32,916 nucleotides of DNA from Candidatus Zixiibacteriota bacterium (GCA_029933635.1 JAOZNS010000003.1:1-32916); one strand, 5' to 3'. Counted from the first letter of the stretch, positions 17,692 through 27,840 are shown. Notes: generated by a model from the letters alone, not told the origin. Made by a program: numbers and translations.

Positions 17692-19077
17692 TTAGGGATT
17701 AACAGTGGCACCATGCCTTCGAGCTAATTCTTTTACACCGGATTTGAATACGTTTCCTCGGTGCTGGTAATCCTTAAACATATCGAAGCTGGCACAGCCC
17801 GGAGATAACAAGACGGTATCATTTAGGGAGGCTTTTCTGAAACTTTGGCGCACCGCCTCCTCCAGAGAGTCGGAGAAAAAACAGGGGACCAAATCGCCAA
17901 GGGCCCGTTTGATCGTTTCCTTTGCCTCCCCTATCAGGATCAATGCCTTTACGTTTTTCTGAACCAGCTCTCTCAGTTTGGAGAAATCTCCTCCCTTGTC
18001 TTTGCCACCGCCAATGAGAATAATTGGCGGGGTTACGCTCTGCAGAGCATACCACACCGACTCCACGTTGGTGGCTTTGGAATCGTTAATAAAGCTTACC
18101 CCGGAGATGGTGGCCACCTGCTCCAACCTATGCTCCAACCCTTTGAAACCTCTTAAAGCGCTCTGCATGGACTGAGGTGCAACTCCCAAGATGCCACAGA
18201 TGGTGCAGGCAGCAGATGCATTAGAAAGATTGTGGGGACCTTTGATGCTTATCTGGCAGGTCTTTATGATCTCCTGCTCCTTTCCGTTCCATCTTAGGAC
18301 CAACTTTCCATCTTTGACGAAGGTTCCCTCCTCCACCTCCCTTTGAGTGGTGAAAAAGACCTTTCTGCTTTTTCCGTATGAGGAGAGCTTGAGGCTATTT
18401 GGGTCGTCTGCGTTTAACACGGCGAAATCTTTCTCGGTCTGATTTTCCAAAATGCGCAGCTTTGCCTCCATATACGATTTCAAATCGGGATGGCGATCCA
18501 GATGATCCGGGGTGATATTCAGAATCGAGGATACGTATGGCTGAAACTCCTCAATTCTTTCCAACTGAAAGCTGGAAAGCTCCAGAACCAAAAAGCCATC
18601 TGAGGAGATCTTTTCTACTAGGCTCGAGAAGGGAATACCAATGTTTCCTCCCACCTGAAATTCCCTTTCGTCCTCCTTCAATATTTCACCTACCAAACTT
18701 ACCGTGGTGCTCTTCCCATTAGAGCCGGTGATTCCGATGATCTTTGCATCGGTCAGCCAGAATGCCACCTCGATTTCGGAAAGTATGGGCACTCCCAAAT
18801 CCTCAGCCTGGGACAGGATAGGAATCTTAGGAGGGATGCCGGGACTTACCACCAGAAAGTCCTTATCCCGGATAGCCCTTGAGGTATGTCCACCTGTCTC
18901 AAAATCTATGTTCCACTTTTTAAGTTGACTTATCTCCGAGGTCAAAAGTTCCTTTGATTTAAGCTCGGATACGAAAACATCCGCCCCTGTTTTCTTAAGC
19001 AGTTTGGCACAGGCAAGACCAGTTCTTGCCATCCCCAAAACTGAAATTCTTTTTCCTATGATCCTGTCCTTTCTCAT
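17692..19077 (-). CDS. murD: UDP-N-acetylmuramoylalanine--D-glutamate ligase
   Basis: GITGSNGKSTTVSL, ITPDHLDRH, FINDSKATNVES, LLSPGCASFDMFKDYQHRG. Confidence 0.95.
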   Translation of the reverse strand: MRKDRIIGKRISVLGMARTGLACAKLLKKTGADVFVSELKSKELLTSEISQLKKWNIDFETGGHTSRAIRDKDFLVVSPGIPPKIPILSQAEDLGVPILSEIEVAFWLTDAKIIGITGSNGKSTTVSLVGEILKEDEREFQVGGNIGIPFSSLVEKISSDGFLVLELSSFQLERIEEFQPYVSSILNITPDHLDRHPDLKSYMEAKLRILENQTEKDFAVLNADDPNSLKLSSYGKSRKVFFTTQREVEEGTFVKDGKLVLRWNGKEQEIIKTCQISIKGPHNLSNASAACTICGILGVAPQSMQSALRGFKGLEHRLEQVATISGVSFINDSKATNVESVWYALQSVTPPIILIGGGKDKGGDFSKLRELVQKNVKALILIGEAKETIKRALGDLVPCFFSDSLEEAVRQSFRKASLNDTVLLSPGCASFDMFKDYQHRGNVFKSGVKELARRHGATVNP

Positions 19078-19248
19078 AAAAATTCGGTGCTGAAGTTGAA
19101 ACCAATCCTTATAGTTTACATCCTTTTTGCCTTTCCCCTTTGTTTTCCCTCTTCACAGATGCGAAGCAGGGATTGTGGGGTGAAGCTTTCAGATTGTCAA
19201 ACTGTTTTTCTCAACATAATCAACGGTGAGAGACATATGATCCACTTT

Positions 19249-20334
19249 TTATCGTATCTTAAGGGTGCTTAAGGTCAAAAGCGCTAAAATTGCGCCAGCG
19301 ATCCAGAATCGGACCACCACCTGCGGCTCCTTCCATCCTGAAAGTTCAAAATGGTGATGTAAAGGCGCCATACGGAACACCCTCTTTCCCCAGGTTTGAA
19401 AGACAAATACCTGAATGATCACCGAGAGGGCTTCTGCCACAAAGACGCCACCCACGATCAAAAGCAACATCTCCTTTTTTATGAGGATGGATAAGGCGCC
19501 AAATGCTCCCCCTAATGCTAAGGCGCCGGTGTCGCCCATGAACACCTGAGCAGGGTAGGTGTTGAACCATAAAAACCCCAAAGCCGCTCCCACCACAGCT
19601 CCGCAGAAGATGGTCAACTCCCCGGCTCCCTCCAGATAGATTATGGATAGATAATGGGAGAAGTCCACTCGACCGGTGATATAGCACAGACCAGCGAAAG
19701 CAAAGGCACATAAGCCAATCAACCCAATGGCTAAGCCATCCAGTCCATCGGTTAAATTCACCGCGTTGGAGGCGCCGGTGATCACCAGGATCACCAAGGG
19801 GATGTAGAATATTCCAAAATTTACAAAATAGTTTTTAAAAAACAAAATATCTGAGGCAGTGTTAAAGTTGGAGGAAGGGGGAAACACGCGCAAGAGCAGG
19901 CCCAGAAGCACGCCCAAAGCAACCTGTCCGGCAAGCTTTTTTCTTCCGACCATTCCCCTGGGCTGATGTTTAATCGCTTTAAGATAATCATCCATAAATC
20001 CCAAAAGCCCCATCCAGACGGTAACCAGAAGGATCAAACGAATGTAAAGATTGGTCAAATCGGCCCACAAAAGGGTAGGAATCACCACGGAGAACAAAAT
20101 GATTATCCCTCCCATGGTAGGGGTTCCTTCCTTAACTTTATGGGTGGAGGGTCCCTCATCTCTTATCTTTTCGCAGACCTTTCTATCCTTCAACTTCCGG
20201 ATGATTATGGGTCCTAAAATCAGGCTGATTAGAAGGGCTGTGAGGGTGGCGCCAGCGGTTCTGAAGGTTATATATCTGAAGAGATTAAAAAGTATGAAAA
20301 CCTTGGTTAAAGGGTAAAGCAGATGGTAAAGCAT
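19249..20334 (-). CDS. mraY: Phospho-N-acetylmuramoyl-pentapeptide-transferase
   Basis: GTPTMGGIII, GFMDDYLK, NAVNLTDGLDGLA, FMGDTGALALGG, APLHHHFELSGW. Confidence 0.97.
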   Translation of the reverse strand: MLYHLLYPLTKVFILFNLFRYITFRTAGATLTALLISLILGPIIIRKLKDRKVCEKIRDEGPSTHKVKEGTPTMGGIIILFSVVIPTLLWADLTNLYIRLILLVTVWMGLLGFMDDYLKAIKHQPRGMVGRKKLAGQVALGVLLGLLLRVFPPSSNFNTASDILFFKNYFVNFGIFYIPLVILVITGASNAVNLTDGLDGLAIGLIGLCAFAFAGLCYITGRVDFSHYLSIIYLEGAGELTIFCGAVVGAALGFLWFNTYPAQVFMGDTGALALGGAFGALSILIKKEMLLLIVGGVFVAEALSVIIQVFVFQTWGKRVFRMAPLHHHFELSGWKEPQVVVRFWIAGAILALLTLSTLKIR

Positions 20335-20402
20335 CCCATTCCTACAGCAGTTTGTTAGGTTGATAATCCGTCATCTTCCTGGCTGAAAAGATCATGTTTC
20401 AA

Positions 20403-21815
20403 TCAGTTCTGTCGGGAGTAAAGATTTTTTAAACTGAAAACCACCTCTTCGGTTCTCATCTTTCTAGATCCTTTGACTAAAACCACATCTCCCCCCTTCA
20501 AATTCTCTTGGAGGTAAAGGCTAACCTGTTGGTTGCTTTTAAAACTTAGAATGTTATGGGGACTCATGCCGGCTTGTTTTGCTCCCTCCCCAATGAAGCC
20601 AGCCAGCTCCCCCACCAGGAGGAGCAAATCCACCCCTGATTTGGTCGCCTTCCTTCCTACCTCCAGATGAAAATCCACTGCCTTCTCTCCTAACTCCAAC
20701 ATGTCTGCCAAAACAGCAATCCTTCGCCCTGAGGTCTTTATCTTTTTAAGAGTTTCTAAAGCTATCTCAACAGAGACAGGATTTGCATTGTAACTATCGT
20801 TAATCACCCTTATGTCGTTGAGACGGATAAGTTCCATCCTCAACTCCGAAGGGGTATATTGTTCCAAGCTCTGCTTGATTTTCTGGGAATCCACCTCCAA
20901 AAGGCTTCCCACCGCAAATGCGGCTAAGGCGTTATAGACGTTATGAATACCCAGAAGCTTCAAGTTGACCATCAGCTCCTTATTCGCTCGAAAGCTGATG
21001 TAGCCATCCCCGTTGGCAACGATTTTGTCTGCGGTAAAATCTGCTTCCTTTTCTATGCCGAAGCTTATCACCCTTTCGTCCTTTTTCTTTTGCCGTATTC
21101 GGCTTGATAGTATGGGGTCGTCTGCGTTCAGAATCAGGGTTTTAGGGGAGGACATGTTGTCCGGGAGTTCAAATTTCGCCTGGGCGATCCTTTGAAGGCT
21201 CTGCATCGATTCCAAATGGGCTGGTCCTATGTTGGTGATTACGCCGATTTGAGGATTTGTCATTTGGGCGAGCATTCCTATCTCTCCAAGATTGCTCATG
21301 CCCAGCTCCACCACCAAAACCTCTGAATCGGAGTTGAGTTGAAACAAAGTAAGTGGCACACCAATCAGATTGTTATAACTTTTAGGCGAGCTTACCACCT
21401 TGAATCGAGCGGACAATACCTGGGCTATCATGTCTTTGGTTGTGGTCTTGCCGTTTGTCCCGGTTACAGCCACGGTGGGTATATCAAACTTTCGTCTGTG
21501 CCAGAATGCCAGCTTCCTTAAAGCCTTTTTCGTATCCTCAACAAAAACCACCGCGACTTTATCAAAAATCTTTGAATCTATCATCTGTTGCTTATCCTTA
21601 GCCAGCACCAACGCTGAGGCGCCCTTTTGCACAGCGGATTTGGCAAATTGATGACCATCGAACCTCTCACCAGGGATGGCAATAAAAAGATTCCCTCTCC
21701 TTAGGTTGCGCGAGTCTATGCTGATGCCCCGAATCAGTTCATTTCTGTTATGAGGAGGTTTCTGACTTTCTCCTTGAACCACATGAGTCAATTCTTCTAA
21801 ACTTATCTGAAACAT
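20403..21815 (-). CDS. murF: UDP-N-acetylmuramoyl-tripeptide--D-alanyl-D-alanine ligase
   Basis: AVTGTNGKTTTKDM, VVELGMSNLGEI, INDSYNANPVSVEIAL, VLVKGSRKMRTEEV. Confidence 0.95.
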   Translation of the reverse strand: MFQISLEELTHVVQGESQKPPHNRNELIRGISIDSRNLRRGNLFIAIPGERFDGHQFAKSAVQKGASALVLAKDKQQMIDSKIFDKVAVVFVEDTKKALRKLAFWHRRKFDIPTVAVTGTNGKTTTKDMIAQVLSARFKVVSSPKSYNNLIGVPLTLFQLNSDSEVLVVELGMSNLGEIGMLAQMTNPQIGVITNIGPAHLESMQSLQRIAQAKFELPDNMSSPKTLILNADDPILSSRIRQKKKDERVISFGIEKEADFTADKIVANGDGYISFRANKELMVNLKLLGIHNVYNALAAFAVGSLLEVDSQKIKQSLEQYTPSELRMELIRLNDIRVINDSYNANPVSVEIALETLKKIKTSGRRIAVLADMLELGEKAVDFHLEVGRKATKSGVDLLLLVGELAGFIGEGAKQAGMSPHNILSFKSNQQVSLYLQENLKGGDVVLVKGSRKMRTEEVVFSLKNLYSRQN

Positions 21816-21859
21816 AGTATTTTGGGACGCCCATTTGCAGGGCGATTCATCAATTGTCC

Positions 21860-23353
21860 TTACTGACCGGATTTAGTTAATGCCGAAGCACCCAACAGCT
21901 CCAGCACCGTCTCCTTGTCTGAGAAATGGATTTTTTTGTTTCCCACCATCTGATAATCCTCATGTCCTTTTCCTGCCAGAATCAGAGTATCTCCCGGTTG
22001 GGCTATCTCCAATGCTTTCTTGATGCCTTCCCTTCTGTCAATTATCACCCGAACCTTTCCTTTCTCTTCTATCCCATGCATGATTTGCTGGACGATCACC
22101 TCCGGGTCTTCGGATCGGGGATTGTCTTCGGTCAGAAAGATGAGGTCCGCATACTGAGATGCCACCTTTCCCATCAGAGGTCTTTTGCCCTGATCCCTAT
22201 CACCCCCACATCCAAAAAGGAAAAGCAATCTTTTCTTGGTAAGCTTTCTGGCGGTCTTCAAAAGTCTTTCAAAGGCGTGAGGGGTGTGTCCGTAGTCTAT
22301 CCAGATATTGAAGTCCTGCCCTGCCTGGATTCTTTCCATGCGCCCGGGAATCGAAGTCACCGCTTCCAAGCCCGATTTTATTGTGTCCGGATCTAACTTT
22401 AAGGCAAATCCTGTTGCCACGCTGGCTAAGGCGTTATATATGTTTGACTCTCCGATAAGTTTGAAGTCCAATTTCATCTCCCCTGCTGGAGTTGCTAAGT
22501 CGATTAAAGATCTATCCGGGGTGCAGATGAAATTTGTGGTGAAGAAATCTGCATGGGGATCGTTCAGGGAATAGGTCAGGGATCCGGTTTGGGTCTGTTG
22601 GGAGAAATATCTCCAATTGGGATCATCCACATTCAATACCGCACAGCCGTCCCTTTCTTTCAGCTTCTTGAACAAAAGCCCCTTGGCTTGTCGATAGGCC
22701 TCCATGGTCTTATGAAAATCAAGATGTTCATGATTCAAATTGGTAAATATTGCTACATCAAACAGGGTTCCGTCGACCCGGTGTAAAGCCAAGGCATGAG
22801 AGGAAACCTCCATCACCACAAAGGTAGATTTTTCTTTGAGCATCTGGAAAAACATCCTTTGCAGATCCAGCGATTCTGGAGTGGTGTTTTTTGCCTTTAT
22901 CCTCTGTTCACCTATCCAGTGGGCTATGGTCCCAACCAGCCCTACTTTGCTTTGGTTTTTTTCCAGAACTGATTTCACCAGATAGGAGATGGTGGTCTTT
23001 CCATTGGTGCCGGTGATGCCCACCACTTTGAGCTTCCTAGAAGGGAAACCATAAAATTTGCTGGCCAAAAGGGCTAAAGCCTCTCTGGCATCCGGAACTA
23101 TCACTTTAGCTTTGGCTCTGAAGTCACCATCCTTCTGTGCCACCACCGCCACCGCGCCCCCTTTTAAGGCCGAACGAATATATTTGTGCCCATCGTCTGA
23201 ATACCCTTCTATGGCCACGAAGAGGTCTCCTCGACTTATCTGGCGGGAGTCGTATTCGATCTTCTTTATGGTTAAATCCACCTCTCCCCAGATCTTCTTG
23301 GAAGGAAGCACCTGCAGAAGCTTCTTGAGATTTTGCTCGGTTTTTCTACTCAT
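21860..23353 (-). CDS. murE: UDP-N-acetylmuramoyl-L-alanyl-D-glutamate--(amino acid) ligase
   Basis: GITGTNGKTTISYL, TNLNHEHLDFH, DYGHTPHAFE, TEDNPRSEDP. The DNPR motif is typical of the meso-diaminopimelate-adding form. Confidence 0.95.
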   Translation of the reverse strand: MSRKTEQNLKKLLQVLPSKKIWGEVDLTIKKIEYDSRQISRGDLFVAIEGYSDDGHKYIRSALKGGAVAVVAQKDGDFRAKAKVIVPDAREALALLASKFYGFPSRKLKVVGITGTNGKTTISYLVKSVLEKNQSKVGLVGTIAHWIGEQRIKAKNTTPESLDLQRMFFQMLKEKSTFVVMEVSSHALALHRVDGTLFDVAIFTNLNHEHLDFHKTMEAYRQAKGLLFKKLKERDGCAVLNVDDPNWRYFSQQTQTGSLTYSLNDPHADFFTTNFICTPDRSLIDLATPAGEMKLDFKLIGESNIYNALASVATGFALKLDPDTIKSGLEAVTSIPGRMERIQAGQDFNIWIDYGHTPHAFERLLKTARKLTKKRLLFLFGCGGDRDQGKRPLMGKVASQYADLIFLTEDNPRSEDPEVIVQQIMHGIEEKGKVRVIIDRREGIKKALEIAQPGDTLILAGKGHEDYQMVGNKKIHFSDKETVLELLGASALTKSGQ

Positions 23354-23542
23354 GTTTGCCAGAAGCTAAAGTCTTGTCCGTTCTCTTAGAAAATGTTTCG
23401 ATTGAAATAGCATAAATGTGTAGCCAGAATTCAAAGTATAAAGCTTTATCTGTCTTGTTGCTTAAACAACTCGTTTGTAGCTTCGCTAATCCGATCATAA
23501 AGATGGCTCTTTGGTATGGATCGCCGTTCTATCATACGTCCA

Positions 23543-25579
23543 TTAAGGCTGGCATCTAATTATGCACCGGGTATCCCGATTTACTCGGGAGTTGGGTTCT
23601 GGAGTCTGTCTCACCACCATTCCGCTTCCCTGGAGATCAAACTGTAAGCCTTCACGGACAAGCACCCTCACTGCCTCTCGGATGGTCATCCCTCGAACGT
23701 CCGGCATCAGCAATTCCTCCTCTGGAGATGGATCCGGAACTGAAAAAAGATCAAAAGCTTGCAGATCTTCCTGGTATAACCTTTTTGAAGTTACATCTGA
23801 ATCGATCTCCCTGCTGGCAGTGGAAACCACACTGCCAGAAGAGGTGACCAGCAGACGATCTGCGGTAAGAGAGACGATTCGCTGGGTGGTTCTTTTAAAC
23901 ACCGGGGCCGCGGTTAATCCTCCCAGATGTTCCTTTTTGGGGCTGTCCAGGATAATCAATCCCACCAGCTGGGGGTCCTCCGCGGGAAAGAATCCTACAA
24001 ACGATGCGATGACGCTTCCTTTTTGGTATCCTCTCTTTCCCGGCTTTGCCTTTTGAGCGGTGCCGGTCTTCCCGCCGATACTTAACCCTTCCATCTTTGC
24101 CTTCCTTCCGGTTCCAAAGCTTACCACTCCCTTCATGAAATCTATCAAAAGGTGAGCGGTTCGTTTGCTGATCACCCTTCTGACCGGCGTGGGGCTTTCT
24201 AATTTTAAAGTATCTTTATTCGTATCGAGGATCGCCTTGACCACAAAGGGTCTCATCAGAATGCCGTCATTGGCTATGGCGGAATATGCACAGACCAGTT
24301 GTAAGGGGGTGAGAGAAATTCCCTGTCCAAATGCGATGCAGGAAAGCACGAAGTCTGACCACCGTTTAGGTGAAGGGATAAAACCTCTTGCTTCTCCTGG
24401 CAGATCGATTCCCGTCTTTTCGCCTATCCCAAAATCGGTTATGTATCGATACAACTTTTCCGGGCCCACCATCATGGCAATCTTAGAAAGAGCGATGTTT
24501 GAGGAATAGATCACGCTTTCCTTGAAGGTTAGCCATCCGTAAGCTTTAACGTCATGGATTGTCCTTTGGCCAATCCTGAACTCTCCATTCTCAGCAAAGA
24601 TGCTATCCTGGGGCTCCAAGACCTTCTCCTCCAAGGCGCAAGCAGCGGTTATGATCTTAAAGGTTGAGCCAGGTTCGAAATTATCACTTATGATTTTGTT
24701 CCTGATGGGCAATCCTTCTTGCTTATTGCAATAAGCCATTGCCAGAATCTCGCCTGTTTTAGGATTCATGAAGATGGCGCCACCCCCATCTGCTTCAGTT
24801 CTTTCTATCCCCCTCTTCAGCTCCTCCTCCACGATGCTCTGCAGTTCCACATCGATGGTTAAAACCAGATTTTTACCGTCCTCTGGTTTCTGGAGGGGAT
24901 ACTCTGCAATCTTATATGAATTTCGGTGTCCATCCCGCTGAAAAATAGCCTTTCCGTCTTTTCCGGCCAGATACCGATCATATTGATATTCCACCCCGGC
25001 AAGTCCTCGATTATCGATGTCTGTAAACCCTAACACCTCTTCGGCTAAATCTCCATACAGATGATACCTTTTGGTCTCATCGATCGTCCAAACCCCCTCC
25101 AACCTTCTTCGTTTTATCCTCTCACTCTCTTTTACCTCCACCTTTCTTTTCAGCCAGACGAACCTCTTACGTTCCTTCAACCTTCTTTTTATCTGGTCAT
25201 TGCCCAGGCCGGACGAGCTAAATGCTTTTGCCACCTGATCGGGGTTTTTAACGCTCTCCGGAATGGCAAAAAAAGATTCCACCGGCAGATTGATGACCAA
25301 AGCCTTCCCATTTCGGTCGTAGATGATTCCCCTTTTTGCCTCAAGTTTGATGTGCTGTTGGTGTTGCTTGGTGGCGATCTTTTTATATTCTGTTCCTTTA
25401 ATGACCTGAATGAAAAAAAGACGGGACAGGATCAAAAGCCATACGATGATTCCCAAGGCAAAGATATGAGAGGTCCTCCCTCTGGAGAACCTGTTCAGGC
25501 TCGAAGGCCTGTGTCTTCCAGAAGGCAAACGGCGCAGTTGGTAAGCGGTTTTACGGCTCTTGTTCGATCTCTTTAGCAA
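23543..25579 (-). CDS. ftsI: Class B penicillin-binding protein / peptidoglycan transpeptidase FtsI with C-terminal PASTA domain
   Basis: EPGSTFKI (SxxK), SSNIAL, GGKTGTAQK; C-terminal LMPDVRGMTIREAVRVLVREGLQFDLQGSG PASTA repeat. Confidence 0.95.
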   Translation of the reverse strand: MLKRSNKSRKTAYQLRRLPSGRHRPSSLNRFSRGRTSHIFALGIIVWLLILSRLFFIQVIKGTEYKKIATKQHQQHIKLEAKRGIIYDRNGKALVINLPVESFFAIPESVKNPDQVAKAFSSSGLGNDQIKRRLKERKRFVWLKRKVEVKESERIKRRRLEGVWTIDETKRYHLYGDLAEEVLGFTDIDNRGLAGVEYQYDRYLAGKDGKAIFQRDGHRNSYKIAEYPLQKPEDGKNLVLTIDVELQSIVEEELKRGIERTEADGGGAIFMNPKTGEILAMAYCNKQEGLPIRNKIISDNFEPGSTFKIITAACALEEKVLEPQDSIFAENGEFRIGQRTIHDVKAYGWLTFKESVIYSSNIALSKIAMMVGPEKLYRYITDFGIGEKTGIDLPGEARGFIPSPKRWSDFVLSCIAFGQGISLTPLQLVCAYSAIANDGILMRPFVVKAILDTNKDTLKLESPTPVRRVISKRTAHLLIDFMKGVVSFGTGRKAKMEGLSIGGKTGTAQKAKPGKRGYQKGSVIASFVGFFPAEDPQLVGLIILDSPKKEHLGGLTAAPVFKRTTQRIVSLTADRLLVTSSGSVVSTASREIDSDVTSKRLYQEDLQAFDLFSVPDPSPEEELLMPDVRGMTIREAVRVLVREGLQFDLQGSGMVVRQTPEPNSRVNRDTRCIIRCQP

Positions 25580-25991
25580 CAGCTTCCTCTCCCCTGAGAA
25601 TACCTTTCTGAATCGTCTTCAGCTTAGCCCAGATGTTTTTGGGAAAACCGGGTTTTTCCTCCAAATAGGTGGAATCAGACGATTCGCGAATTAAACCTAT
25701 CTGATGTAAGTCCGGATAAACAAATCCCATCCTTTTGCCTATCTTTTCGATCCTTTCGACGGAGCTGAGTTTGGCTACCTCAACCTGAAGATATTTAAAA
25801 CTTTTCTGTTTTTGTTCGATCTGGAGCCGCAACTTCTTGGTATGGGCAGAAAGCGTGATAACGGTCACCCTCTGCCAGATGTAAACGCAGGAGAGGACGA
25901 CAAATCCAAGAAGAATAAAAAACAACCTAATCCTGCGAGCTTTCTTGCCTTTTGAGGGAAAGCGACATCTTTTTATTTTAACCCTGCTCAA
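25551..25991 (-). CDS. ftsL: Cell division protein FtsL-like
   Basis: Short, single TM then coiled-coil-like region; syntenic between rsmH and ftsI, overlapping the ftsI start. Confidence 0.75.
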   Translation of the reverse strand: MSRVKIKRCRFPSKGKKARRIRLFFILLGFVVLSCVYIWQRVTVITLSAHTKKLRLQIEQKQKSFKYLQVEVAKLSSVERIEKIGKRMGFVYPDLHQIGLIRESSDSTYLEEKPGFPKNIWAKLKTIQKGILRGEEAVAKEIEQEP

Positions 25992-26047
25992 GTTCTCTTC
26001 CCTCCATCTATGATCGAATCAATTAAAAGAACATACCGCTCTTTCAA

Positions 26048-27046
26048 TTATACATGAGTCAGCTTCTCTGCCGCCCAGAGCCTTGCGCTTCTGGCCCGAG
26101 GATTTCTTTCCTTCTCCTCAAGAGAAGGAGTTATGGGCTTGGTCGTGATCACCCTCAAATTGGCTTTAGCCTCACAACAGCATACCGGAAGGTGGGGTGG
26201 ACAGATGCAACCTTTGCTTTCTTTTCTCATCTTCTCTCTTATCAACCGGTGTTCCAGGGAGTGATAGGAAATTACACATAATCTCCCCTTAGGGGCCAAA
26301 CAACGTATGGCTTGGTTTAGCCCCTGTTTAAGCTCCTCCAACTCCTGGTTTACCTCTATCCGGATGGCTTGAAACACGCGGGCTAAAGACTTTATTCTAA
26401 ATTTGGGATTGATCACCGACTCCACCAAAACTCTAAGCTGAAAGGTGGTACTTATGGGTGAAACTTTTCCTCGACTCACGATGGCACGAGCAATCTTTTT
26501 GGAATACTTCTCCTGACCAAACCTCTTAAAGATCTTAACCAGGTCTGATTGCGAATAATAATTGACCACCTCAAAGGCGCTCTTTTCTTGGGACCGATCC
26601 ATTCGCATGTCCAATGGTCCATCCAATTGGAAGCTAAAACCACGTTTTTTGTTTTCCAGTTGAGTTGAACAAAGACCTAAATCAAAAAGAAACCCTGACA
26701 CCTCCTTTAAGTTCAATCTTGAAAGAAGGTTTTCTATCTGACTGAAACGAAGATGAGCAAAACAAATCCTATTTCTGTATGGGGCCAGCCTTCTTCTGGC
26801 GATATTCAAAGCGTTTGCATCTCTGTCAATACATATCAATCTGACGCTTGGCTTTACCTTTGCGACAATAGCCTCTGCATGTCCCCCGGTTCCCACCGTA
26901 GCATCACATATGACCTTGGGACTCTCCAGTAGGAGATTTTCCAAAACCTCTTTCACCAGAACGGGCTGGTGCAGACCGTTTTTATTTTTCTTTGCATGTT
27001 TTAACACACCCTTTACATTAAAAGGATCTTCTCTTTGGAGGGTCAA
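26048..27046 (-). CDS. rsmH: 16S rRNA (cytosine(1402)-N(4))-methyltransferase
   Basis: HQPVLVKEVLENL, DATVGTGGHAEAI, FDLGLCSTQLE...GFSFQLDGPLDMRMD, VISYHSLEHRLIR. Confidence 0.96.
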   Translation of the reverse strand: MTLQREDPFNVKGVLKHAKKNKNGLHQPVLVKEVLENLLLESPKVICDATVGTGGHAEAIVAKVKPSVRLICIDRDANALNIARRRLAPYRNRICFAHLRFSQIENLLSRLNLKEVSGFLFDLGLCSTQLENKKRGFSFQLDGPLDMRMDRSQEKSAFEVVNYYSQSDLVKIFKRFGQEKYSKKIARAIVSRGKVSPISTTFQLRVLVESVINPKFRIKSLARVFQAIRIEVNQELEELKQGLNQAIRCLAPKGRLCVISYHSLEHRLIREKMRKESKGCICPPHLPVCCCEAKANLRVITTKPITPSLEEKERNPRARSARLWAAEKLTHV

Positions 27047-27085
27047 ACCTTTCTATAAATATGAGGGGGCAGAAGTTTGGCACTC

Positions 27086-27529
27086 TCACGATCCAAATAT
27101 CTTCTCTGCCGCCTCTTCGAAGCTCTCTTTGTGCCGTTCTCTATATTTCTGATACACCTCAGGCGACCATAGTTCAATCCGGGACAAAATTCCCAAGATT
27201 AAAACCTCCTTAGTTATCTGAGCTGATTTCAAAAGCTTATCCGGAATGGTAAGCCGACCAACCCGATCAATTCTTACATCCTCTGATTCCGGGACGAAGG
27301 CTCTCAGTAAAAACCGGTGCTCTCCAACATCCACCTTCAGGTTTCTGAGTTTCTCCTCCTGTTTGGTCCACTCCTCAAGCGGGTAGAGAAAAATACAGCC
27401 ATCATATCCCGGACCTATTACAAAATGATCGTTGGAGGAAACCGGGACAGCCTCCCTTAACTTCTTAGGCAATTTAAACCGTCGCTTGCTGTCTATTGTG
27501 GAGGTGTATGTTCCTTTAAAAGAAGCCAT
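27086..27529 (-). CDS. mraZ: Transcriptional regulator MraZ
   Basis: FKGTYTSTIDSKRRFKLPKKLRE, DVRIDRVGRLTIPDKL; first gene of dcw cluster. Confidence 0.93.
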   Translation of the reverse strand: MASFKGTYTSTIDSKRRFKLPKKLREAVPVSSNDHFVIGPGYDGCIFLYPLEEWTKQEEKLRNLKVDVGEHRFLLRAFVPESEDVRIDRVGRLTIPDKLLKSAQITKEVLILGILSRIELWSPEVYQKYRERHKESFEEAAEKIFGS

Positions 27530-27764
27530 GAGAAGCGAAAAACTTAGCTTATGACGGTGACTAATTCTAACCCAGAAGAGGGCGCCAACATCTACAAGTT
27601 CTTAAGATCCCCACCTTTTTGCCGTAAGTCCTTATTCCCAAACTTCTTCCTAATAAATGGATGATCAATCAAAAGCATTTTAATAAGAAAATCTTGATAA
27701 CTTCAAATGAAGCTTTAGAAAAGCACAACATATCATTACAATGGCTTAATAAAAACGGACGTAG

Positions 27765-27809
27765 TCCCTTTTCGCCCATTTCTGCCCAAAAACGTCCACT
27801 TTCTTGCCA
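27765..27809 (-). promoter_or_regulatory. Candidate MraZ operator: TGG(G) direct repeats at ~10-bp spacing
   Basis: On - strand: TGGC(27809-27806), TGGA(27798-27795), TGGG(27788-27785), TGGG(27778-27775), GGGA(27768-27765); spacing 11,10,10,10. Confidence 0.65.
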
Positions 27810-27811
27810 CA

Positions 27812-27840
27812 ATGATACACAAGCAGTGGTTTTTTGTCAA
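27812..27840 (-). promoter_or_regulatory. sigma70-type promoter for the dcw cluster (Pmra)
   Basis: TTGACA (27840-27835) - 17 bp - TATCAT (27817-27812) on - strand; perfect -35 and 5/6 -10. Confidence 0.8.

Noticed and set aside
19082-19248. 167-bp gap between mraY and murD
   Set aside because: Inspected for a missing small gene or structured element; nothing convincing on either strand.
21926-22396. 156-aa + ORF opposite murE, and other + ORFs (23562-24056, 25061-25576) over dcw genes
   Set aside because: Shadow ORFs of well-recognised murE and ftsI/ftsL.
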